A stretch of 64,000 bases of DNA from Microbacterium profundi. Lineage in GTDB: Bacteria > Actinomycetota > Actinomycetes > Actinomycetales > Microbacteriaceae. Location of the stretch: the NCBI RefSeq assembly GCF_000763375.1, contig NZ_JPSY01000002.1, positions 186,001-250,000 of the forward strand. The letters run 5' to 3'. Of the stretch, positions 38,270-47,867 are shown piece by piece. The notes under the pieces are model-generated. The model worked only from the letters and a program-made list of their open reading frames with translations, searched no databases and was not told the origin of the DNA. Positions within the stretch are counted from its first letter, which is position 1, and each line of letters starts with the position of its first letter. The position numbers were made by a program, and so were the translations under genes.

Positions 38270-39924
38270 CCATGCAGTTGAGCGTCGCTGAGGGGGAGAC
38301 GACGATGGCCGCGTCAGACGCTGCGGAACTCACCATCCTTTTCGGGAGCCAGACCGGCAACGCGGAGTACCTGGCGTTCCAGATTCACGGGAAGGCGGAG
38401 AAGGCGGGCACTAACGCGCATTTGGCGTCCCTTGAGGACTGGCTGCACTCAGGAGATCGGCAGCTCCAGCGGCTTCTGGTCGTGACCTCTACGCACGACA
38501 ACGGCCATATGCCGGACAACGCGGCAGAGTTCTGGGGCTGGCTGCAACAGCTCCCCGCCGGAGTCTTCGAAGGACTGCCCTACGCGGTCCTCTCCATCGG
38601 CGATTCCATGTACGAGGACTTCTGTAAAGCCGGCCACGACATCGACCAGCGGCTCGAAGAACTCGGAGCCGTTCGAATCGTCGAGAGCATCGACTGCGAC
38701 ATCGACTTCGAGTTCAGTGCCGAGCGATGGGCGAAGCCGGCAGTTCAGCAACTGCTCGACGCGCAGCCCTGGGAGGGTGCGGTCTCTGTCGACCCTGAGG
38801 ACCCGGGTCAATCCGTTGCAGAAAAGCAGGCGCCCTCGGACCGGGACCGGACCGCCAGGGTGGTGGCAACCCAGCAGCTGTCCAAGCCTGGCTCCGCGAA
38901 GTACGTCGCTCACTACGAACTCGCGTTTGATGAGCCGTTTACCTACGCGCCCGGTGATTCCCTCTCGGTTTTTCCGAAGAACTCCGGCCGTCTGGTGTCT
39001 CAGTGGATTGACGTCTACGGGGACCAGGTAGTTGACGGGAGGGCACTCCGGGATATCCTCACGCACGACGTCGAGCTGCGTCTGGCACACCCGGGGCTCA
39101 TCGTCGGTCTGTCGCGGCTGCAGCCGGACAACAGTTCCGTGAAAGAGATCATCAACCTCATCCAATCAGGCTCTCGGGAGCGCCTGGACGCATGGCTGTG
39201 GGGTCGCGATGTTCTGGACGTCGTCACGGACCTCGGCTGCGAGAGCGTCCCTGTGGCGGACATCCTGGCGGAGCTTCGGCCTCTCCAGCATCGTGACTAT
39301 TCGATCTCCTCCAGCCCGCTCCTCGATGACGGCAGTCTGCACATCACCGTCGCGGGGGTGAAGTATGAGCAGGGTCGTGGCGAACATCAAGGAACCGCAA
39401 CCGAGTTCCTGCGCGAACGTGCTGAGGACGGAGCGGCGTTCACGGTCCGCCGCGTGCCCGCGCACGAGTTCACTCTCCCTGCCGACGACCAGCCGGTGAT
39501 CATGATCGGGCCGGGTGTGGGAGTCGCGCCGTTCCGAGCATTCCTGCGGCATCGCGATGCCACCGGTGCCTCCGGCAGCAACTGGCTGTTCTTCGGGGAT
39601 CAGCACCGCGCCTTCGACTGGCTGTACGAGGACGAGTTCGAGGACTTGCGAACACGAGGCGTGCTCGACCGGCTCGACGTGGCCTTCTCCCGTGACCAGG
39701 CGGAGAAGCTCTACGTGCAGCACGTCATGCTCGATCACGCAGATCAGTTGAGGGAGTGGGTGGACTGTGGAGCGTACATCTTCGTGTGTGGGGACAAGAC
39801 GCGCATGGCCGCAGACGTCGACCTGGCGCTGGTGGACATCCTCGGCGAAGGTGACTCGTACGCGGGAGAGCAGCGTGTGGCCGCCCTGAAGGCGGCGGGT
39901 CGCTACGTCAAGGACGTCTACTGA
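38266..39924 (+). CDS. Diflavin NADPH reductase (CPR/CysJ-like)
   Basis: A 552-residue flavoprotein. It has an N-terminal flavodoxin domain (ILFGSQTGNAEYLAF; THDNGHMPDNAAEFW; LSIGDSMYEDFC), a connecting/FAD domain (YAPGDSLSVFP, RDYSISSSP) and an NADPH domain (MIGPGVGVAPFRAFL, FFGDQHRAFDWLYEDE, FVCGDKTRMAADV), ending in KDVY. This is the architecture of P450 reductase and the sulfite reductase flavoprotein. No sulfite reductase haem subunit is nearby, so it is probably an alternative electron donor for the P450 or another oxygenase. Start ATG 38266 overlaps the ALDH stop; ATG 38305 is an alternative. Confidence 0.88.
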   Translation: MTMQLSVAEGETTMAASDAAELTILFGSQTGNAEYLAFQIHGKAEKAGTNAHLASLEDWLHSGDRQLQRLLVVTSTHDNGHMPDNAAEFWGWLQQLPAGVFEGLPYAVLSIGDSMYEDFCKAGHDIDQRLEELGAVRIVESIDCDIDFEFSAERWAKPAVQQLLDAQPWEGAVSVDPEDPGQSVAEKQAPSDRDRTARVVATQQLSKPGSAKYVAHYELAFDEPFTYAPGDSLSVFPKNSGRLVSQWIDVYGDQVVDGRALRDILTHDVELRLAHPGLIVGLSRLQPDNSSVKEIINLIQSGSRERLDAWLWGRDVLDVVTDLGCESVPVADILAELRPLQHRDYSISSSPLLDDGSLHITVAGVKYEQGRGEHQGTATEFLRERAEDGAAFTVRRVPAHEFTLPADDQPVIMIGPGVGVAPFRAFLRHRDATGASGSNWLFFGDQHRAFDWLYEDEFEDLRTRGVLDRLDVAFSRDQAEKLYVQHVMLDHADQLREWVDCGAYIFVCGDKTRMAADVDLALVDILGEGDSYAGEQRVAALKAAGRYVKDVY

Positions 39925-41657
39925 GACGCAGGCGAACCACCGGCCCTGACGCTCGCGACCCGAGCCGCGAGCGCCAGGGCCGACCATTCGGTCCCCGACC
40001 CTAACGCGACACCTAGCTCGTGCTCGATACGCTGCATCCGCTGACGCAATGTGTTGCGGTGGATCAGCAGTTCTGTCGCGGTCTCTTGCACCGAACCGCC
40101 CCATGCGGCTAGAACAGCGAGAGTCTTCACGAGCTGAGTTCCCTGCTTGAGGTCGTACTGCACCAGCGGTTCGAGCATCCCCACAAGCGACACCACGGTC
40201 GGTGCCAGGTCGCGGATGACATCACTCAGCGGCAGCATGCCGCGAACCTCCTGGTAGGTTGCCAGCGACACCGGCGAGGTCCGACCGTACACACCTGCCC
40301 ACTCAAGGGCGCTTCGGGCGTTGTCGATTGCCTGGCGAATGCCGTCTGGCGCGGTCGTAACGGACCCCACCCCGATGGAGGCTCGAAGGCCCGCTCCTTC
40401 CGCAAGCCGCTGGGTGGCTTGGAACAGCTGCGAGCTCAACTCCGGCGCCAGGCGACCTCCGGGCGCATCAGCGAGCACCACGCCCCACGTGGAATGCAGG
40501 AGTACGACCGCGCGATTCCCGGCGGCCACGCTGAGCGCATCCTTCAACGCTCGGCTGGCTGTTTCCCAGTCACTCTTCACACTGTGAACACGAACGAGGA
40601 TCGGACAGACGGGGCCGTCCAGTCCCAACTCTCCCAGGATGCTCGCCGCTTCGTTATCATCCTGTGTGAACCGGAGCCTCGTCGCCAAGGAGGACCCTAC
40701 GGAGTTCAGGTCCACCGCTTCGAGAAGCACGCCGAGTTGCATGGCCAGCGCGCTCAGCCGCTCCACATCTCGGGAGCGGAAGCGCGCCGTGCGATAGCAG
40801 GTGAGAATTCCGCGGGAGGCGCCCACACCGAGAGCGACTGACATGTGTTCGAGGCCCCCGCAGTGCTGTTCAATGCTGCTTTGAGCTGCGGGACGGGAAT
40901 GTGTTGACCACACACGCTCGCCGGCATCCGTGCGTGACGCGAACATGATCGGGGTCGCAGCGTTCTCGCGCCGGCTCATGTACTCAAGCACGCACACCTG
41001 CCCGTCGATGAGTTCGAGGACGCGCTGCGCGGCGAATTCAAGCGCCGGGACCAGAGACGTTCGTGCGGCGGTGGGGAAGTCCAATAGGAAGTGAGCGATT
41101 GCGGACTGATGGTTGAGGTCGTTCACTGTTTCCGCGCGAGCAAGTCCCGTCGCGAGCAGACGGCCCACCTCGACCGCGATGGCCAATTCGTCCTGGCCGA
41201 ACGCGTCCTCCTCGGTGGAATACAGGGCGAACACCCCGCGAAGATTGCTTGACTCATCAGCGATGGGCGCGGCGAGTACCGAGTGGAACTCGTCCTCCTC
41301 GATGCTTGCGAAGGGGATGAAGCGGGGGTCTTCTGCAGGCGCTCGGTTGATGATCAGGGACTCCTGGCGCATCGCTGCCCAGCCTGCAATCCCTTCCCCG
41401 AGGCGTAGACGGATCTCGTCGATACCGGTCTGTTGCGGCACCTTGGTCGCCACCCGAAGAACGAGCCGTTCGTCCTCCTCATCCCACAGGTACACGAACA
41501 CGGCTTTCGTGTCTGTCGCGCGCGCGACCAGCTGCACCGCGTCCTCGGCAAGCTCGACCGGATCGCGTCCTTGAGCGAACAGCAGCACCAGCTGCGACAG
41601 AACCGCCGCACGGCGTTCGGCGAGAACATCTTTACGATCCGATGACAACTGCGACAC
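39918..41657 (-). CDS. GAF domain PucR-type transcriptional regulator
   Basis: About 579 residues. A GAF domain occupies roughly residues 20-170 (DPVELAEDAVQLVARATD, LRLGEGIAGWAA, LAAPIADESSNLRGVFALY). A central GGDEF-like/CdaR middle domain follows. The C-terminal PucR HTH is VQETATELLIHRNTLRQRMQRIEHELG (first half VQETATELLIHRNTLRQR). These proteins usually activate amine or purine catabolism in response to a ligand. GTG 41657 is preceded by AGGA; longer starts (for example near 41723) are possible. It is divergent from the aminotransferase gene across a copy of the candidate operator and is its best candidate binder. Confidence 0.85.
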   Translation of the reverse strand: MSQLSSDRKDVLAERRAAVLSQLVLLFAQGRDPVELAEDAVQLVARATDTKAVFVYLWDEEDERLVLRVATKVPQQTGIDEIRLRLGEGIAGWAAMRQESLIINRAPAEDPRFIPFASIEEDEFHSVLAAPIADESSNLRGVFALYSTEEDAFGQDELAIAVEVGRLLATGLARAETVNDLNHQSAIAHFLLDFPTAARTSLVPALEFAAQRVLELIDGQVCVLEYMSRRENAATPIMFASRTDAGERVWSTHSRPAAQSSIEQHCGGLEHMSVALGVGASRGILTCYRTARFRSRDVERLSALAMQLGVLLEAVDLNSVGSSLATRLRFTQDDNEAASILGELGLDGPVCPILVRVHSVKSDWETASRALKDALSVAAGNRAVVLLHSTWGVVLADAPGGRLAPELSSQLFQATQRLAEGAGLRASIGVGSVTTAPDGIRQAIDNARSALEWAGVYGRTSPVSLATYQEVRGMLPLSDVIRDLAPTVVSLVGMLEPLVQYDLKQGTQLVKTLAVLAAWGGSVQETATELLIHRNTLRQRMQRIEHELGVALGSGTEWSALALAARVASVRAGGSPASQ

Positions 41658-41754
41658 CTTTCCTGATCGGTGCAGACTCCTTTGCCCTGTCTCGTGACTG
41701 TAGGACGCGAGGGGCATCATCGCTTGTGCCCGACACACGCCGCCGTCCGCGTCA

Positions 41755-41771
41755 GTGTGCCTGATGCACAT
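41755..41771 (+). promoter_or_regulatory. Candidate operator between the PucR-type regulator and aminotransferase
   Basis: GTGTGCCTGATGCACAT matches RTGTGC-N5-GCACAT. Its placement in the divergent promoter region fits autoregulation by the PucR-type protein plus control of the aminotransferase gene. Confidence 0.55.
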
Positions 41772-41842
41772 AGTAGACGGTCGCGGGGATGTCAGAGTTC
41801 TGCTGTTGGTGCCGACGAGGGCACACCAAGGAAGGTGAAAAG

Positions 41843-43228
41843 ATGCCAGCCGACCTGCGCGCGACCGAAGTCCAAGACGCTCCTCACCTCTGGCGACATT
41901 TCGCAGACATGGCGGGTCCTGCACCGCAGGTGTTCGTTGAAGGCGAAGGAAGCTACCTCATCGATGATTCCGGCAACAGGTACCTGGATGCCCTCTCGAA
42001 CCTGTACTGCGTCAACCTTGGATACTCGTATGGTGCGGAGATGGGGCGAGCGGCGTTCTCGCAGTATTGCCAGTTGGGCTACCACTCGTCGTGGGGCTCC
42101 ACTCACCCGAAAGCGCTGGAACTTGCTGAGCGGCTGTCGACGTTAGCGCCAGCGGGTCTGGACCATGTGTTTCTCACGCCCAGCGGCGGAGAATCGGTGG
42201 AAGCCGCGTGGAAACTTTGCCGCGCGTTCGCGCTGGCGAACGGCGAGGACCGGTGGAAGGTCATCTCCCGGCAGTCCGCGTATCACGGTACGACGTTGGG
42301 TGCGCTCGCGTTGAACGGACTCGACCATCTGCGGGAACAGTTCGCACCGATGCTGATTCCGAGCATTCGAACGTCGAACACCAGGCGGCTGTTCGATACC
42401 GGCGTGGACTCTGTCGATGACGGCGTGCGCGAGTTGCTCGACGAGCTCGAACAGCAGATCATCGCGAACGATCCGTCCACGATTGCGGCGTTGATCGTTG
42501 AGCCAGTGCAGAACCACGGCGGCATGCTCACGGCCCCACCGAGCTACTTCGCCGGTCTGCGGAGGCTGTGCGATGCCTACGGTCTGCTGCTCGTGGCGGA
42601 TGAGACGATCACCGCTTTCGGTCGCTGCGGTGAATGGTTCGCCAGCGCGAGATTCGGTCTCGCCCCGGACATCATCGTGACAGCAAAGGGGCTTTCCTCA
42701 GCGCACGCTGTCATGGGGGCGGTGATCGCCTCAGATCGGGTGTTCGCTCCCTTCCTGCGTCCGGGCTCGTCTTTCCTCCACGGGAACACCTTCGGCGGTC
42801 ATCCAGTGATGGCGGCCGTCGCCCTCAAGAACCTCGAAATCATGGAGCGGATAGACCTCCCAGGCCAGGTCAAGGCACGGCAGACCGCTCTGGAGAAGGG
42901 ACTGCGTTCGTTGTTGAGTCTCGACGTGGTTCACGATGTGAGAGGCGCCGGGTACTTGTGGGCCATCGAACTTGTTTCGGCGTCATCGGACGCTCCGCAC
43001 GGAAGGCACATCTGGGGTCCGCTCGACCTGGAGAAGAGGCTGCATCAGTTGGGCGTGCTTACTCGGGTAGCTTTCGACGACGACATCGCCATCATCAACG
43101 TTGCCCCGCCGCTCGTGGCGGAGCAGACTGAATTCGACATCATCGTCGATGCCTTGCGTTCTGTTCTCCGCGCCGTAAGCGCGCAAGCCCAGGAACGGCG
43201 CGACCAAGCGGTCTCCACCACGATGTAG
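41843..43228 (+). CDS. Class III pyridoxal-phosphate aminotransferase
   Basis: A 461-residue omega-aminotransferase-type enzyme. Motifs: YLDALSNLYCVNLGYSYG near the N-terminus, PSGGESVEAAWKLC (phosphate-binding loop), SAYHGTTLGAL, the PLP Asp/Glu region LLVADETITAFGR and the Schiff-base Lys in VTAKGLSSAHAVMG. It probably transfers an amino group from a pathway amine or beta-alanine/GABA-like acid to pyruvate or 2-oxoglutarate. AAGGAAGGTGAA precedes the ATG at 41843; the upstream 18-codon extension is unlikely. Confidence 0.9.
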   Translation: MPADLRATEVQDAPHLWRHFADMAGPAPQVFVEGEGSYLIDDSGNRYLDALSNLYCVNLGYSYGAEMGRAAFSQYCQLGYHSSWGSTHPKALELAERLSTLAPAGLDHVFLTPSGGESVEAAWKLCRAFALANGEDRWKVISRQSAYHGTTLGALALNGLDHLREQFAPMLIPSIRTSNTRRLFDTGVDSVDDGVRELLDELEQQIIANDPSTIAALIVEPVQNHGGMLTAPPSYFAGLRRLCDAYGLLLVADETITAFGRCGEWFASARFGLAPDIIVTAKGLSSAHAVMGAVIASDRVFAPFLRPGSSFLHGNTFGGHPVMAAVALKNLEIMERIDLPGQVKARQTALEKGLRSLLSLDVVHDVRGAGYLWAIELVSASSDAPHGRHIWGPLDLEKRLHQLGVLTRVAFDDDIAIINVAPPLVAEQTEFDIIVDALRSVLRAVSAQAQERRDQAVSTTM

Positions 43229-43249
43229 GGGTGTACCCGAAGGAGGATC

Positions 43250-43951
43250 ATGCCTGAAACCAATAGTGCGCTGCCGCGATTGACCGGGGCTCGCGATGGC
43301 TGGGTGCCTCCGACGGACTACTGCCCCGTCTCCATCGGTGCCCGCCTGATCGCTGACCGTTGGACGCTCCTCATCGTCCGCGAGATGCTTGTAGGGGCGA
43401 CGCGATTCAATGCCATCCACCGGGAACTGCCCACGATGTCCCGCACTTTGTTCGCGACGCGACTGCGCTACCTCGTACGAATCGGTGTCGCGGAGCACTC
43501 ATCGGACACCGGCGAATACCGTCTCACGGCGGCTGGCCTTGCCCTCCGCCCGGTTCTCGAAGCGTTGGGTGCGTGGACCCTCGACTGGAGGGTCTCGCCG
43601 TCGACGAACGCTGACCTCAACGTCGGCGCAATTCTGTGGCAGATGCACCTCGGACTGCAGCGAGACCTTCTTCCCAGCGGAGGTATCGTCCTCGCCTTCC
43701 GGTTCCCCGACCAGAATCCGGGCGAGGCGTGGATGTACGCCGACGATCAAGGATCCGGTGCCTGCATCGGAACGCCCGAGAGGGAGCCCGACCTGACGGT
43801 CATCGTCCACCTGCGCGTGCTCAATGAGCTCTGGTGGGGCAAACGACAGTGCGCGGTGGCTATCGCTGAAGGCGACGTCGGGTTTCGTGGTGCGGAGACG
43901 CTGGCCCGCGCGTACCCCACGTGGTTCCGGCCGCAGAGCCTCACGGCGTGA
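43250..43951 (+). CDS. HxlR family transcriptional regulator
   Basis: A 233-residue protein. The N-terminal winged helix matches HxlR: CPVSIGARLIADRWTLLIVREML, FNAIHRELPTMSRTLFATRLRYL (quoted in parts: ADRWTLLIVREML, PTMSRTLFATRLR). The C-terminal 110 residues look like the SCP2-type domain often appended in actinobacterial members. It follows the aminotransferase by 21 bases on the same strand with GAAGGAGGA before its ATG, so it may be a co-transcribed local regulator. Confidence 0.85.
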   Translation: MPETNSALPRLTGARDGWVPPTDYCPVSIGARLIADRWTLLIVREMLVGATRFNAIHRELPTMSRTLFATRLRYLVRIGVAEHSSDTGEYRLTAAGLALRPVLEALGAWTLDWRVSPSTNADLNVGAILWQMHLGLQRDLLPSGGIVLAFRFPDQNPGEAWMYADDQGSGACIGTPEREPDLTVIVHLRVLNELWWGKRQCAVAIAEGDVGFRGAETLARAYPTWFRPQSLTA

Positions 43952-43953
43952 CC

Positions 43954-43990
43954 TCGTGGTGGACGCCAGCTGTGCCGGCGTCCACCACGA
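43954..43990. terminator. Convergent terminator hairpin
   Basis: TCGTGGTGGACGCC (43954-43967) pairs perfectly with GGCGTCCACCACGA (43977-43990) around a 9-base loop. It lies between the HxlR gene and the convergent ppsA gene and can stop transcription from both sides. Confidence 0.75.
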
Positions 43991-43998
43991 CATCAGAT

Positions 43999-46383
43999 TC
44001 AGGCGGGGATCCGCTGCGAGTCGGACATTTTCAACCAGGTTTGCACCACCGTGTCCGGGTTGAGGGACATTGAGTCGACCCCCTGCTCCACCAGCCACTG
44101 GGCGAGCTCGGGGTGATCGCTGGGGCCCTGCCCGCACACTCCGACGTACTTGCCGCGAGCCTTGCATGCCGTGATCGCGAGCGAGAGCATCTTCAGCACG
44201 GCGGGGTCGCGCTCATCGAAGGATGCAGCGACAATGCCGCTGTCTCGGTCCAGCCCCAACGTCAGCTGTGTCATGTCGTTGGATCCGATGGAGAAGCCGT
44301 CGAAGAACTCGAGGAAGTCGTCGGCGAGTACAGCGTTCGAAGGCAGCTCGCACATCATCATGACCTTCAGGTCGTTCTCGCCCCGACGGAGACCATTGCT
44401 TGCGAGTAGGTCGGTGACAGCGGCCGCTTCATCGAGTGTCCGCACGAACGGCACCATCACCTGCACGTTTCGCAGACCCATCTCGTCACGAACGAACCGC
44501 AGCGCTTCGCATTCCATTGCGAAGCAGTCGCGGAAGTCGTCGGAGATGTACCGGGACGCCCCGCGGTACCCCAGCATGGGGTTCTCCTCCTTCGGTTCGT
44601 AGAGTTCACCGCCAAGGAGGTTGGCGTATTCGTTGGACTTGAAGTCCGACAGTCGCACGATCACGGGTTCCGGGGCGAAGGCCGCGGCGATGGTAGCAAC
44701 ACCCTCAGCGACCCGCCGGATGAAGAACTCCCTCGTGGAGGGGTAGGCCGCAATGCGTTCGTCGATCTCCTGCCGGAGAGCAGAAGGGAGGTTCTGGTGA
44801 TCCAACAACGCCTTCGGATGAATGCCGATTTGACGGTTGATGATGAACTCCAACCGGGCAAGTCCCACACCATGGTGCGGCAGGCGCGAGAACGTGAAGG
44901 CCTGGTCAGGGGTGCCGACGTTCATCATGATGCGAGTCGGGGGCGGCGGCATGTGATCGAGTTCTGTCACCTCCTCGCCGAAGTCGAGGATGCCGGCGTA
45001 TACGAAACCGGTGTCGCCTTCCGCGCAGCTGACCGTCACATCCGTGCCGTCACTGAGCACGGCTGTGGCGTCTCCTGTCCCGACAACGGCGGGGATTCCG
45101 AGCTCGCGCGCGATGATGGCGGCGTGGCATGTGCGGCCACCACGATTTGTCACGATGGCCGCAGCTCGCTTCATAATGGGCTCCCAGTCAGGATCGGTCA
45201 TGTCCGCGACGAGGACATCTCCGGCCTGGAAGCCCTGCATGTCGTCCACGCTGTCGAGCACACGCGTCGTTCCAGCACCAATCCTCTGGCCGATGGCGCG
45301 ACCCTCGGTGAGAACGTCACCAGATCCCTGGAGCGTGAAGCGGGTGAGGACGTTAGCTGTGGCACGCGACACCACAGTCTCCGGTCGTGCTTGCAGGATG
45401 TAAAGGCGAGCGTCGATGCCGTCTTTCGCCCATTCGATGTCCATCGGGCGCCCGTAGTGCTCCTCGATGGTCAGGGCGAGACGCGCGAGCTCTTCGACCT
45501 CGGCGTCAGTGATCGAGAACTCACGTCGCGCCCACTCCGGAACCGGGACGAACGCCGTGCTCTTACCGGCATCGACCCGGTCGGTGTAACGCATCGCCGT
45601 AGCCTTCTCGCCGACGGAGCGTCGCAGGATCGCTGGGCGTCCTTCACGCAGCACCGGTTTCGACACGAAGAACTCGTCCGGGTTCACGGCCCCTTGGACG
45701 ACTGCCTCACCCAGGCCGTAGGAGCTGGTGATGAAAACGGCCTCGTCGAAACCCGACTCGGTATCGACAGTGAACATCACCCCGGATGCCCCGAGGTCAG
45801 AGCGGACCATACGTTGCACGCCTGCAGAGATGGCCACGTCCGCGCTGTCGAATCCGTGGTGCGCCCGGTAGGCAATGGCCCGGTCGTTGTACAGGGAAGC
45901 GAACACTGCCCGGATCGCATCGAGGATGTTGTCGATTCCGCCGACATTCAGGTACGTCTCCTGTTGTCCAGCGAATGACGCGTCGGGGAGGTCCTCCGCG
46001 GTCGCGCTGGACCGGACAGCCCAGGTCACCGATCTCGGTTCGGGGTCGGAGGCGACGAGTTCTTCGTACGCTCCACGGATGTCGCTCTCGAGCTTCTGGG
46101 GGAGCGGGTGGGCAAGGACGAGACGGCGGATGTCCGCCCCGGTTCGCGCGAGCTCCGTGACGTCGTCGACGTCGGTTCGTGCGATGACATCCGCGATGGT
46201 GGCCCCGAGCGATCCGTGAGCGATGAACTCCCGGTAGGCGTCAGCGGTTGTGGCGAAACCGCGGGGCACCCGAACTCCCAGATCGGTGAGGTGCGACACC
46301 ATCTCGCCTAGTGAGGCGTTCTTCCCTCCCACTCGGCCCAGGTCGGACATCCCGACCTGATGGAACCACAGAACATTGGTCAT
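43999..46383 (-). CDS. ppsA: Phosphoenolpyruvate synthase
   Basis: A 794-residue enzyme converting pyruvate and ATP to PEP, AMP and phosphate, a gluconeogenic step. It has an N-terminal ATP-grasp domain ([32 protein letters not shown]), the swivelling phosphohistidine loop [21 protein letters not shown] (quoted core: [14 protein letters not shown]) and a C-terminal PEP barrel ending [16 protein letters not shown]. Length matches the family. It overlaps no neighbour but is only 22 bases after ppsR on the same strand. Its presence in a locus with alanine dehydrogenase suggests growth on a C3 product. Confidence 0.95.
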   Translation of the reverse strand: MTNVLWFHQVGMSDLGRVGGKNASLGEMVSHLTDLGVRVPRGFATTADAYREFIAHGSLGATIADVIARTDVDDVTELARTGADIRRLVLAHPLPQKLESDIRGAYEELVASDPEPRSVTWAVRSSATAEDLPDASFAGQQETYLNVGGIDNILDAIRAVFASLYNDRAIAYRAHHGFDSADVAISAGVQRMVRSDLGASGVMFTVDTESGFDEAVFITSSYGLGEAVVQGAVNPDEFFVSKPVLREGRPAILRRSVGEKATAMRYTDRVDAGKSTAFVPVPEWARREFSITDAEVEELARLALTIEEHYGRPMDIEWAKDGIDARLYILQARPETVVSRATANVLTRFTLQGSGDVLTEGRAIGQRIGAGTTRVLDSVDDMQGFQAGDVLVADMTDPDWEPIMKRAAAIVTNRGGRTCHAAIIARELGIPAVVGTGDATAVLSDGTDVTVSCAEGDTGFVYAGILDFGEEVTELDHMPPPPTRIMMNVGTPDQAFTFSRLPHHGVGLARLEFIINRQIGIHPKALLDHQNLPSALRQEIDERIAAYPSTREFFIRRVAEGVATIAAAFAPEPVIVRLSDFKSNEYANLLGGELYEPKEENPMLGYRGASRYISDDFRDCFAMECEALRFVRDEMGLRNVQVMVPFVRTLDEAAAVTDLLASNGLRRGENDLKVMMMCELPSNAVLADDFLEFFDGFSIGSNDMTQLTLGLDRDSGIVAASFDERDPAVLKMLSLAITACKARGKYVGVCGQGPSDHPELAQWLVEQGVDSMSLNPDTVVQTWLKMSDSQRIPA

Positions 46384-46405
46384 GCTTGTCTCCTTTGACG
46401 GGCTG

Positions 46406-47224
46406 CTATCGCAGGTTGAGGGTTTGGATCACAACGGCGGACATCTCCTCGACGCTCTTCGTCGACGAGTTGAGAAAAGGGATGCCCGCGCTGCGGTAGA
46501 GGTGCTCCGCTCTGCGGAGCTCTGTGGTGCACTGGGTGAGGCTGGCGTAGTGAGACTCCGGTCGACGCTCATGCCGGACCTGACTCAACCGTTGAGGTGT
46601 GGTGGTGAGGCCGAAGCACTTCGATGCGTATGGGCGGATCTGGGGCGGCAACTCGTCACCGGGCAGGTCGTCGTCGGTCAGCGGATAGTTGGCGACGTGC
46701 ACCCCGTGCTGCAGTGCTAGGTATATGGAGGTGGGGGTTTTCCCGCACCGGCTCGGCGCGATGATGATGACGTCCGCCCGGTCCAGCCGTCGGAAGCTCT
46801 GACCGTCATCGTGCTCGATGGTGTATTCGATGGCTTTGATCCGAGTGAAGTACCGGTCGGTGTCGGCAAGGGAGTGATACCGTCCTGATTCCGGAGATGC
46901 CGACGCCCCGAGCGTTGCTTCGATGCTGGTCAGATGCCCGCGGAGCAGATCAATGAGAACTGCGGGAACGTTCGCGAGGGCCAGACCGATCTCAGGATTC
47001 TTCGCGGTCACGAAGACGATGGGCGGCGGGCCCGACGCGGCGGCGGCTTCTACGAGTTCAACAACGGCTGCGGCTTCCCGCAGGGTCTCCACGAACGACA
47101 CCGTCCTTCGGGTGAAGGCGAAGCCTGGGAAGTTCGACAACAGGGCGTTTCCCAGTGTCTCCGCGGTGATCCCGGTGCTGTCGGACACGAAGAACACCGC
47201 TCTGGGAGCGGGGGACTCGAGCAT
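46406..47224 (-). CDS. ppsR: PEP synthase regulatory protein (bifunctional kinase/pyrophosphorylase)
   Basis: A 272-residue DUF299-type regulator that phosphorylates PpsA with ADP to switch it off and removes the phosphate with inorganic phosphate. Seen: [17 protein letters not shown] at the N-terminus and the P-loop-like [16 protein letters not shown] near residue 155, followed by VANYPL. The ATG at 47224 is preceded by GAGGTGATC; the longer upstream frame is not supported. It is the first gene of ppsR-ppsA, with a candidate operator 45 bases upstream. Confidence 0.93.
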   Translation of the reverse strand: MLESPAPRAVFFVSDSTGITAETLGNALLSNFPGFAFTRRTVSFVETLREAAAVVELVEAAAASGPPPIVFVTAKNPEIGLALANVPAVLIDLLRGHLTSIEATLGASASPESGRYHSLADTDRYFTRIKAIEYTIEHDDGQSFRRLDRADVIIIAPSRCGKTPTSIYLALQHGVHVANYPLTDDDLPGDELPPQIRPYASKCFGLTTTPQRLSQVRHERRPESHYASLTQCTTELRRAEHLYRSAGIPFLNSSTKSVEEMSAVVIQTLNLR

Positions 47225-47268
47225 GGGATCACCTCGCCACCACCGTCGCTGAACGGCAATCCGCGGGT

Positions 47269-47285
47269 ATGTGCGCCGGGCACGC
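47269..47285 (+). promoter_or_regulatory. Candidate operator upstream of ppsR
   Basis: ATGTGCGCCGGGCACGC matches ATGTGC-N5-GCACAT except for the last two bases. It lies between divergent ppsR and the PAS gene, about 45 bases upstream of the ppsR start. This would tie PEP synthase to the amine regulon. Confidence 0.4.
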
Positions 47286-47423
47286 GTTCGTGATCCGCCT
47301 TGTGCATCGCGGCCATCTACGTCGCGTGGTACGAAATCTGCACTGGAGGCGGTGACGCGTTCCGTATTGACTTTTCGACACCGCCACACCGATGTGGCCC
47401 ATGCCATGACAGAAAGGCACAGA

Positions 47424-47849
47424 ATGACAACGTCCGTCCAGCCGCCTGACTTCGAGCGTCTGTTCAACGCCATCAACGCCCAGTACATCGCCGTCGACCC
47501 CGACTTACGGGTGGTCGCGGCGACCGACTCATTCCTCGCCGCGACGTTGAAGGAGCGCGCGAGCTCCATCGGGAAGCACATTCTCGATGTCTTCCCCGAC
47601 AACCCGGACGACCCGACCGCGAACGGTACGGAGGTGCTCCGTGGCTCTCTCGAGGAGGTTCTGCACACCGGTCAGTCGCTGGTGCTCGAACCGCAAAGGT
47701 ACGACATGAAGCGCTCGGACGGCTCCTATGAGGAGCGGTACTGGCAGCCCCACAACGAGCCGGTACTTGATGAAGAAGGAAACGTCATCTACGTCCTCCA
47801 CGGTGCGGAGGATGTCACCGCCCAGACCTTGTCCGCACGCAACAGCTGA
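47424..47849 (+). CDS. Single-domain PAS protein
   Basis: A 141-residue protein that is essentially one PAS fold: FERLFNAINAQYIAVDPDLR, VVAATDSFLAATLKERAS, GKHILDVFPDNPDD, and the C-terminal strand GNVIYVLHGAEDVT. There is no kinase, HTH or cyclase domain, so it must act through a partner. AGAAAGG favours the ATG at 47424; an ATG at 47406 is in frame. It is followed after 18 bases by the MBL-fold hydrolase gene. Confidence 0.82.
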   Translation: MTTSVQPPDFERLFNAINAQYIAVDPDLRVVAATDSFLAATLKERASSIGKHILDVFPDNPDDPTANGTEVLRGSLEEVLHTGQSLVLEPQRYDMKRSDGSYEERYWQPHNEPVLDEEGNVIYVLHGAEDVTAQTLSARNS

Positions 47850-47867
47850 CCCTTCGAGGAGCATCAC

